From contig JBAYDV010000082.1 of the NCBI GenBank assembly GCA_041668045.1, positions 1 to 8,749 of the forward strand: 8,749 bases of DNA, read 5' to 3'. Of the stretch, positions 1 to 4,664 are shown in pieces. The position numbers and the translations under genes were made by a program. Every line of letters begins with the position of its first letter. Within the stretch, counting starts at the first letter, position 1. The notes below the pieces were generated by a model. That model searched no databases. It saw nothing but the letters and a program-made list of their open reading frames with translations, and was not told where the DNA came from. Origin of the DNA: JBAYDV01 sp041668045 (GTDB lineage: Bacteria; Bacteroidota; Bacteroidia; Bacteroidales; UBA932).

Positions 1-257
1 AGTACCACTACAGTAGTTCCGCCACTAGCTAATCCTCTATTTGTTACTCTGCTAAATTCCCAGTAGTACCACTACAGTAGTTCTGCCACCATAGTTTCAC
101 CGCAGTAGTTCCGCCGCCATAGTTCCACTACCGAAGTAGTCAGGCCACCATAGTTCCTCTGCTATAGTTCCACGACCGAAGTAGTCAGGCCGCCACAGTT
201 CCGCCAACACAGTTCCACCACCTAAGTAGTCACGCCGCCATAGTTCCACCACCATAG
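1..257. repeat. Degenerate tandem repeat array downstream of tyrA
   Basis: The stretch is built from variants of a unit of about 15 bp resembling TAGTTCCACCACCAT. In the right part these form three 45 bp units beginning at about 120, 165 and 210. All three share the core AAGTAGTCA followed by GGCC or CGCC, and each contains AGTTCC. A different longer copy occurs in the left part: positions 1-25 and 65-89 match at 24 of 25 bases, 64 bp apart. The array reaches the left window edge, so its true size is unknown. Substitutions between copies are scattered and do not favour silent sites, which argues for a non-coding minisatellite-like array. It begins right after the tyrA stop codon, and no U-tract terminator is seen between the two. 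Confidence 0.85.
97..255 (-). other. Doubtful 52-codon ORF inside the tandem repeat
   Basis: An ATG at 253-255 opens a 52-codon frame ending in TGA at 97-99. It encodes three 15-residue repeats, for example ELWRPDYFGRGTIAE and ELWWPDYFGSGTMAA. The frame is the same one tyrA uses, separated by the tyrA TAG stop and three sense codons. Because the DNA repeat period (45 bp) is a multiple of three, an open frame with peptide repeats arises automatically. Copies differ at replacement as well as silent sites, and I recognise no protein family. I judge it most likely not a gene, though translation by reinitiation after tyrA cannot be excluded. Confidence 0.15.
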
Positions 258-264
258 AGCGGTG

Positions 265-1074
265 CTATTTTTTACGATTGACTCTTTCGCGGACACCACT
301 AAGAAAAGTCTTCATTTTATCGGAATTTTTAGTCTCCACTATAGCTTTCAACTCCTCCATAGCCAAAATGATTTTATCCAACTGGCTAGGAGTGTGTGGG
401 TTAAATAAAATCTCTTGAAGCAAATAATCATCCTCAGAGAGAAGCCCATGAGTGATAGCCAGATGCTTCTTAAAAGTCGTACCTGGAGCATCAAGATTCT
501 TCATGACAGAACCAAAGGCCAATGTAGTAGCAAAAGGAATAGACAATGAATAAGCAACCACTTCATCATGCTCCTTGAATGTATATTCACATACATGAAG
601 ATTTAACTTATCAAAAATACTTCTAAAAAACTCAATACCCTTTAGAGAAACACCAGAATCATTAATAATGATCGCATTCTCAGTCTGTAAATTATCCAAA
701 CGAGCGAAAGTAGGTCCGAACATAGGATGAACAGAAACATATTCGAAGCCAGCAGTCTTATAAAAATTCTTCAAATCAGTTTTAACAGAAGCAATATCAG
801 CTAAAATACAACTATCCAGCTTCTGACCGGAATCATCCAATAAAAAAGGAATAATCTCTTTAAAAGAATTAACGGTATAATTTAAAGTCACACAATTCAG
901 AACCATATCTGGATGGAAATCCACGACCTCACTATACTTAGAAAAACGTTGCACGTTATAGACGAACCTTAATTTCCTAGGATCTTTATCCAGAACAGCT
1001 ACATCATGATCAAAACTTAAAAGATCTGTAAAAAAAGACCCCATTTTACCAGCACCAAGAATCAATATTCTCAT
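265..1074 (-). CDS. tyrA: Prephenate dehydrogenase
   Basis: This cytoplasmic enzyme oxidatively decarboxylates prephenate to 4-hydroxyphenylpyruvate, the tyrosine branch after chorismate. The 269-residue protein opens with a Rossmann dinucleotide-binding motif, GAGKMG at residues 7-12, and has Asp29 at the end of the second strand, which usually favours NAD+ over NADP+. The family hallmarks D93-IASVK98 and HPMFGP (116-121) follow, and the C-terminal half is helical as in TyrA dimerisation domains. It lacks a fused chorismate mutase or ACT domain; the mutase is in the upstream gene. It is the last gene of the minus-strand operon, 26 bp after the DAHP synthase gene. The ATG is preceded by A/T-rich sequence with no Shine-Dalgarno, normal for this phylum. 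The start fits because the Rossmann strand begins at residue 2. Confidence 0.93.
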   Translation of the reverse strand: MRILILGAGKMGSFFTDLLSFDHDVAVLDKDPRKLRFVYNVQRFSKYSEVVDFHPDMVLNCVTLNYTVNSFKEIIPFLLDDSGQKLDSCILADIASVKTDLKNFYKTAGFEYVSVHPMFGPTFARLDNLQTENAIIINDSGVSLKGIEFFRSIFDKLNLHVCEYTFKEHDEVVAYSLSIPFATTLAFGSVMKNLDAPGTTFKKHLAITHGLLSEDDYLLQEILFNPHTPSQLDKIILAMEELKAIVETKNSDKMKTFLSGVRERVNRKK

Positions 1075-1100
1075 AATAATATTTATATGCGAAAGGTTTA

Positions 1101-2177
1101 TTAATTAACGTTTTTATTATGCATGTTTAACTGCGTCTGAACTGACTCTTCATGTATAAGTTTCATAATATCAGATACGAAATCAGGATTCATATTAAGC
1201 TCCTTAGCCGTTTTATTAAGTTTCTCTTGAATCTCCTCATAACGTTTAGACTGAAGAACAGGCATATTATGTTCCTTCTTATAAGTTCCAATTTCACGAG
1301 AAATATCCATCCTATCCGCAAGTAAAGCCAATAAAGAATTATCTATTTCATCTATTTTTTTACGAAGAATATTAATATTCTCAGTAGTCGTTGTATTATT
1401 TCTCACTACTAACATCTTAATAGTATAATCTAAAACTTCTGGAGTAATCTGCTGTTTAGCATCGCTTAAAGCAGAATCAGGATCACAATGAGACTCTATC
1501 ATCAAACCATCCAAATTCAAATCCATAGCCTGTTGAGAAAGAGGCCCTATAAGTTCGCGTTTACCTCCCATATGACTAGGATCACAAATAATAGAAATAT
1601 TAGGATATCTACGACGAAGCTCGATAGGAATCTGCCAAAGGGGATCATTACGATAAATAGATTTCTTAGAAGAACTAAAACCTCTATGAATAACTCCTAT
1701 TTTACGAAGACCTGCACAATACAAACGCTCGATAGCACCACACCATAACTCAAGATCAGGATTTACAGGATTTTTGACAAGAACAGGAATATCCGTTCCC
1801 TTCAAAGCATCAGCCACATCTTGCATAGCGAAAGGATTTGTCACTGTACGAGCACCCATCCATAAAATATCGATACCAGCCTTCAATGCCTCGAAAACAT
1901 GTTGAGCCGTAGCTACCTCTATAGTAGTTAACATGCCAGTTTTTTCTTTAACCTCTTTCATCCAAGCTAATCCTTCGACGCCAACACCCTCAAATCCACC
2001 TGGTTTAGTACGAGGTTTCCAAATACCAGCCCTGAAGATTTTAATGCCATTCTCGGCTAATTTAGTAGCAGTCTCCATAACTTGTTCCCTACTTTCAGCG
2101 CTACATGGACCAGCGATAATAGTAGGTTTTCCCTTTTCCATTCCGGGAAAAACAAGTTTGTTTAGTTCCATTTTCAT
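1101..2177 (-). CDS. aroF: Fused DAHP synthase / chorismate mutase (AroQ type)
   Basis: The 358-residue protein joins two enzymes. Residues about 15-260 are a DAHP synthase of the short class I (KDO8P synthase-like, AroA-beta) type, which condenses phosphoenolpyruvate and erythrose-4-phosphate. Visible motifs are GPCSAES (23-29, with the metal-ligand Cys25), KPRT (54-57) and DPSHMGGKREL. Residues about 267-350 are an AroQ helical chorismate mutase. Arg272, Arg289, Lys300 and Arg312 have the same spacing as R11, R28, K39 and R51 of the E. coli enzyme. The fusion links entry to the pathway with the chorismate branch point, and the mutase domain of such fusions often serves as the allosteric sensor. 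Only 5 bp separate it from the aminotransferase gene. Met1 or Met3 could be the start; neither has a Shine-Dalgarno. Confidence 0.94.
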   Translation of the reverse strand: MKMELNKLVFPGMEKGKPTIIAGPCSAESREQVMETATKLAENGIKIFRAGIWKPRTKPGGFEGVGVEGLAWMKEVKEKTGMLTTIEVATAQHVFEALKAGIDILWMGARTVTNPFAMQDVADALKGTDIPVLVKNPVNPDLELWCGAIERLYCAGLRKIGVIHRGFSSSKKSIYRNDPLWQIPIELRRRYPNISIICDPSHMGGKRELIGPLSQQAMDLNLDGLMIESHCDPDSALSDAKQQITPEVLDYTIKMLVVRNNTTTTENINILRKKIDEIDNSLLALLADRMDISREIGTYKKEHNMPVLQSKRYEEIQEKLNKTAKELNMNPDFVSDIMKLIHEESVQTQLNMHNKNVN

Positions 2178-2182
2178 AATAT

Positions 2183-3469
2183 CTATTTTTTTAGTGATTT
2201 TTTAATTCTTAAAAGTGCTTTGCTCAATGTCTCTTTATCACAGCAAAGCGATATTCTTATATAATTTTCTCCCTCAGATCCGAAAATGCTGCCAGGGGTC
2301 AAAAAAACGTGAGCATCATACAATACCCTATCACATATATCCTCGCCTCTGACATATTCATTTCCTTCCGCGGCAATGTTCTTACCTCCCTCCGTATTAT
2401 TATCATCACGAACATATGCACTAGAGATAGTTGAAACCTTAGGACATTTGCCCCATAGGAATAGACCAACCTGGCCATCACGCACTGTAGCTCCCACATT
2501 TTCCAAAATCTCACGAGCCAAATCACGCCTATCAGAATAAGTCTTATTCATATCGTCAAACCAAGACTTAGGAGCATTAAGAGCCTTTATAGCAGCAGCT
2601 TGCAGGCCACGAAACATCCCAGAATCCATATTACTCTTAACACGCAATACCCAAGAAACGAATTGAGCATTAGAATTTAAAACTCCGATTCTCCAACCAG
2701 GCATATTAAAAGATTTACTCATAGAATTAAGCTCGATGCAAATATCTTTCGCACCAGGAACACTTAAAATACTAATCGGCTTATCATTCAGAATAAAACT
2801 ATAAGGATTATCATGACAGATAATTATATTATGTAGCTTACCAAAAGCTACTAATTTCTCGAAAATCTCCATAGAACCATTAGCTCCAGTAGGCATACTA
2901 GGATAATTACACCACATTAGTTTAACCCTGGACAAATCTATCTCCCCAGCATCATTAGCACGCTCAAGCTCCTCAAAATCAGGCATCCAGTTATTCTCCT
3001 GGCGCAGTGCATAAGAAATTAATTTCGCGCCAACTAATTTAGAAACAGAAGAATACGTAGGATAGCCAGGATTTGGAATTAACACACCATCACCAGGATT
3101 AATAAATGCCATAGAAATATGCATAATACCTTCTTTACTTCCCATTAATGGAAGGACCTCTTTATTTGGATCGAGCTCAACTCCATACCATCTCTTATAA
3201 AAAGAAGCGAAAGCCTCTCTTAATTCAGGAGTTCCCACATAAGGTTGATAACCATGAGCATGAACATCATGAGCCATCTCAGTAAGAGCATCTATAGTAT
3301 CGCCCGAAGGAGGAAGATCAGGACTCCCAATGCCTAAATTTATAACATCATCTCCAGATGCATTCATCTCAGCTATCTCTTTTAACTTCTTAGAGAAATA
3401 ATATTCCTCCACATGGCTGATTCTTTCTGCCGGTACGATTTCTGATTTATTAAAACCTATATTTTTCAT
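2183..3469 (-). CDS. Class I/II PLP-dependent aminotransferase, probably aromatic
   Basis: This is a fold-type I aminotransferase of 428 residues. PLP-binding features are Asn188 with PTGA (192-195 region), Asp220 and Tyr223 in CHDNPY, and the Schiff-base lysine Lys252 in NSMSKSFNMPGWRIG. The substrate-carboxylate arginine is probably Arg405 (YIRISLC). It resembles the aspartate/LL-diaminopimelate aminotransferase group, so substrate cannot be set by sequence alone. Its position between pheA and the chorismate mutase/tyrA genes argues that it transaminates phenylpyruvate and 4-hydroxyphenylpyruvate, the final step to Phe and Tyr. A hydrophilic stretch at about residues 343-374 looks inserted relative to the family, making the protein longer than the roughly 390-400 residues I would expect. 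It starts 15 bp after pheA. Confidence 0.9.
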   Translation of the reverse strand: MKNIGFNKSEIVPAERISHVEEYYFSKKLKEIAEMNASGDDVINLGIGSPDLPPSGDTIDALTEMAHDVHAHGYQPYVGTPELREAFASFYKRWYGVELDPNKEVLPLMGSKEGIMHISMAFINPGDGVLIPNPGYPTYSSVSKLVGAKLISYALRQENNWMPDFEELERANDAGEIDLSRVKLMWCNYPSMPTGANGSMEIFEKLVAFGKLHNIIICHDNPYSFILNDKPISILSVPGAKDICIELNSMSKSFNMPGWRIGVLNSNAQFVSWVLRVKSNMDSGMFRGLQAAAIKALNAPKSWFDDMNKTYSDRRDLAREILENVGATVRDGQVGLFLWGKCPKVSTISSAYVRDDNNTEGGKNIAAEGNEYVRGEDICDRVLYDAHVFLTPGSIFGSEGENYIRISLCCDKETLSKALLRIKKSLKK

Positions 3470-3484
3470 TTCTCTAATCTTAAA

Positions 3485-4387
3485 TTACTTAGCTTCTTGA
3501 TACTCTCCTAATATCTTAAATTCTTTAGTCAAAGGCTTAATAGCGTCCACTGCACCACGATACCTATTATAATCATCGAAAATAAGATTTATATAAAATT
3601 GATATTCCCACTCCTGACCAATAATCGGAATAGACTGAATCATCGTTAGATTCATATCATAAAAAGAAAGCACAGATAAAACCCTCGAAAGACTACCAGA
3701 CTTATGCGAGAGAGAAAACACTAAAGATGCTTTATTTTTTATGGCAATAGCCTGACGGATGCCGTGTGTTTGACCGTCGTTGTATGCTTGAGCTTCGTCT
3801 AATGTTTGGATTTCGCTACATTCTTGACTATCCTCCTCATCTCTAGAAAGGATTAAGAAACGAGTATAATTCTTTTTATTCGTCTCTATCCCATTAACTA
3901 AAACATCAAGTCCGTAAATCTTAGCAGCCACCTCAGGACAAATAGAAGCATGATCAAGCAAATTATTATCCTTTATCCATTTAGCACTTCCTGCGGTATC
4001 ATCAGTCTCCACTAGCTTTACATCAGAAAGTTTTTCCAGAAAATCCTCACACTGCATTAAAGCCATGGGATGTGAATTAACTTCTCTAATATCACTTAAT
4101 TTAACACCAGGAATTACAGCTAATGCATGTTTTATCCGAAGCTTATACTCACCAGTAATCTTCAAACCATTCTCAAGAATTAATCTATAATTCTGTAAAA
4201 TACTACCTGCGATAGTATTTTCAATAGCCATTATCCCGATAATATCTTTATTATCTCTAACTAATTTAGCTAACTGTGTAAAAGAAAAGCAATCAACTAT
4301 ATCTAAATCACGATTATGGAAATACTCCATAGCTGCTATATGATGATTACATCCTTTTATTCCCTGAATGGCTATTTTCTTGTTCAT
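3485..4387 (-). CDS. pheA: Prephenate dehydratase with ACT domain
   Basis: The enzyme converts prephenate to phenylpyruvate, the phenylalanine branch. Residues about 4-180 are the catalytic domain, with ENT at 56-58 followed by AGSI, SHP (105-107) with QC (112-113), DTA (130-132), and the catalytic NYTRF with Thr175. Residues about 221-295 form an ACT domain (SGSL at 230-233, then IQSIPIIGQEWEYQFYINL-like sequence in place of the proteobacterial ESRP motif), expected to bind phenylalanine for feedback inhibition. No chorismate mutase domain is attached. The linker at 183-219 is long, acidic and glutamine-rich. This is the first structural gene of the operon and follows the Phe/Tyr leader-peptide attenuator. 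The ATG at 4385-4387 has only AT-rich sequence upstream and lies just before the first beta strand. Confidence 0.94.
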   Translation of the reverse strand: MNKKIAIQGIKGCNHHIAAMEYFHNRDLDIVDCFSFTQLAKLVRDNKDIIGIMAIENTIAGSILQNYRLILENGLKITGEYKLRIKHALAVIPGVKLSDIREVNSHPMALMQCEDFLEKLSDVKLVETDDTAGSAKWIKDNNLLDHASICPEVAAKIYGLDVLVNGIETNKKNYTRFLILSRDEEDSQECSEIQTLDEAQAYNDGQTHGIRQAIAIKNKASLVFSLSHKSGSLSRVLSVLSFYDMNLTMIQSIPIIGQEWEYQFYINLIFDDYNRYRGAVDAIKPLTKEFKILGEYQEAK

Positions 4388-4410
4388 AATTATTAATTAC
4401 TTTTATAAAA

Positions 4411-4436
4411 AGTCAAAAATCAGTTAAGTTTTGACT
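4411..4436 (-). promoter_or_regulatory. Inverted repeat in the pheA 5' UTR
   Basis: AGTCAAAA and TTTTGACT form an 8-bp perfect inverted repeat around a 10-nt loop, between the attenuator U-tract and the pheA ATG. On the minus strand it is followed by a short U-run (4407-4410). The stem has only two G-C pairs, so as RNA it is weak. It may be a back-up terminator, a structure affecting initiation at pheA about 24 nt downstream, or chance in AT-rich DNA. Confidence 0.4.
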
Positions 4437-4466
4437 AAAAAAAAACTCCCGCTTTTGCAGGAGTTT
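4437..4466 (-). terminator. Intrinsic terminator of the pheA attenuator
   Basis: Read on the minus strand, AAACTCCTGC, a loop AAAA and GCGGGAGTTT form a 10-bp stem with one G-U pair, followed by a run of T bases (nine in all, three in the stem). This is a textbook rho-independent terminator. It lies 50 bp before the pheA start and 23 bp after the stop codon of the aromatic leader peptide, so it would end transcription before the operon genes. No gene other than the short leader lies directly upstream on this strand, so its role must be conditional termination. Confidence 0.9.
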
Positions 4467-4489
4467 ATAAATTTCTTCATGATTGAATA

Positions 4490-4564
4490 TTACATGCAAA
4501 CTCCTGCTCTTACTCTGTAGTAAAAGTAATAAAAGAAAAAGAATGAATGAATATTTGTAATCAT
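4490..4564 (-). CDS. Aromatic leader peptide controlling the pheA operon
   Basis: This 24-codon ORF starts with ATG (4562-4564) and ends with TAA (4490-4492). Codons 8-16 (4517-4543) read FFFFYYFYY: nine consecutive aromatic residues, five Phe and four Tyr in total. It is followed by a terminator and contains the antiterminator segment, so it has every part of a ribosome-mediated attenuator such as E. coli pheL. Shortage of charged tRNA-Phe or tRNA-Tyr would stall the ribosome and turn on pheA, the aminotransferase, the DAHP synthase/mutase and tyrA. The mix of Phe and Tyr codons fits an operon that makes both. The peptide itself probably has no function. There is no Shine-Dalgarno, and the probable start of transcription is at or a few nt before the ATG. 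Confidence 0.88.
   Translation of the reverse strand: MITNIHSFFFFYYFYYRVRAGVCM
4498..4507 (-). promoter_or_regulatory. Antiterminator segment (region 2) of the attenuator
   Basis: On the minus strand the 10 nt GCAGGAGTTT, inside leader codons 20-23, are a perfect reverse complement of AAACTCCTGC, the 5' arm of the terminator at 4457-4466. Pairing would give a 10-bp stem with no G-U pair, competing with the terminator, which has one. A ribosome moving to the leader stop (4490-4492) covers this segment and allows termination; one stalled upstream at the Phe codons leaves it free. An additional weak hairpin (CTTTTAC with GTAAGAG, 4507-4526) abuts it. Confidence 0.82.
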
Positions 4565-4569
4565 GGGTG

Positions 4570-4577
4570 CAAATTTA
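4570..4577 (-). promoter_or_regulatory. -7 promoter box of the pheA operon
   Basis: TAAATTTG on the minus strand matches the Bacteroidota -7 consensus TAnnTTTG exactly. It sits just upstream of the leader peptide, placing transcription start near 4563-4567. A clear -33 TTTG is not seen at the usual 19-21 bp; that region would overlap the -7 box of the divergent aroDA promoter. Confidence 0.72.
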
Positions 4578-4600
4578 ATGTTTTTTTTCAATTAAGTTAC

Positions 4601-4608
4601 TATTTTTG
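4601..4608 (+). promoter_or_regulatory. -7 promoter box of aroDA
   Basis: TATTTTTG matches TAnnTTTG exactly on the plus strand, predicting a start near 4613 and a 5' UTR of about 50 nt. Upstream is a T8 tract (4581-4588) but no clean TTTG at -33. The box is 23 bp from the oppositely oriented pheA box, so the two promoters share upstream DNA. Confidence 0.6.
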
Positions 4609-4627
4609 TTAAATATTTTAGATAAAC

Positions 4628-4660
4628 ATGGTCATGTATTCAAATAATATAGGGAGGTAA
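4628..4660 (+). other. Possible 10-codon upstream ORF before aroDA
   Basis: ATG at 4628 opens MVMYSNNIGR and stops with TAA at 4658-4660, four nt before the TTG start of aroDA. Its last codons overlap the Shine-Dalgarno AGGGAGGT of aroDA. The layout would permit translational coupling, but so short an ORF may be chance. Confidence 0.25.
4651..4658 (+). promoter_or_regulatory. Strong Shine-Dalgarno that decides a TTG start
   Basis: AGGGAGGT lies 6 nt before the TTG at 4665-4667. It is the only strong Shine-Dalgarno in the window, and no in-frame ATG lies nearby upstream; the two upstream ATGs (4628, 4634) are in another frame. This supports TTG as the initiation codon. Genes of this phylum seldom use such sites. 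Confidence 0.75.
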
Positions 4661-4664
4661 AATA

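Noticed and set aside
1..257. CRISPR array
   Set aside because: Repeats are degenerate and directly tandem without unique spacers of constant length, and no cas gene is present.
254..275. Plus-strand terminator-like AGC-GGT-GCT followed by T6
   Set aside because: The stem is only three pairs, and the T-run is simply the Lys-Lys codons at the end of tyrA read in reverse. It does not serve tyrA either, being on the wrong strand.
1488..1748. 86-codon plus-strand ORF
   Set aside because: It lies antisense within the well-supported DAHP synthase/chorismate mutase gene and resembles no family.
1933..2205. 90-codon plus-strand ORF
   Set aside because: It is antisense to the conserved N-terminal part of the DAHP synthase gene and is best explained as a shadow.
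2299..2526. 75-codon minus-strand ORF in another frame
   Set aside because: It overlaps the 3' part of the aminotransferase gene, whose frame is conserved to its C-terminus (YIRISLC).
4507..4526. Classical region 1 to region 2 pairing in the attenuator
   Set aside because: The hairpin CTTTTAC/GTAAGAG abuts region 2 and shares only one base with it, so it does not compete with the antiterminator. I treat ribosome occlusion as the main switch.
4388..4664. Riboswitch or T-box ahead of pheA
   Set aside because: No T-box sequence or known riboswitch core was recognised, and the leader peptide with its terminator explains the structure seen.
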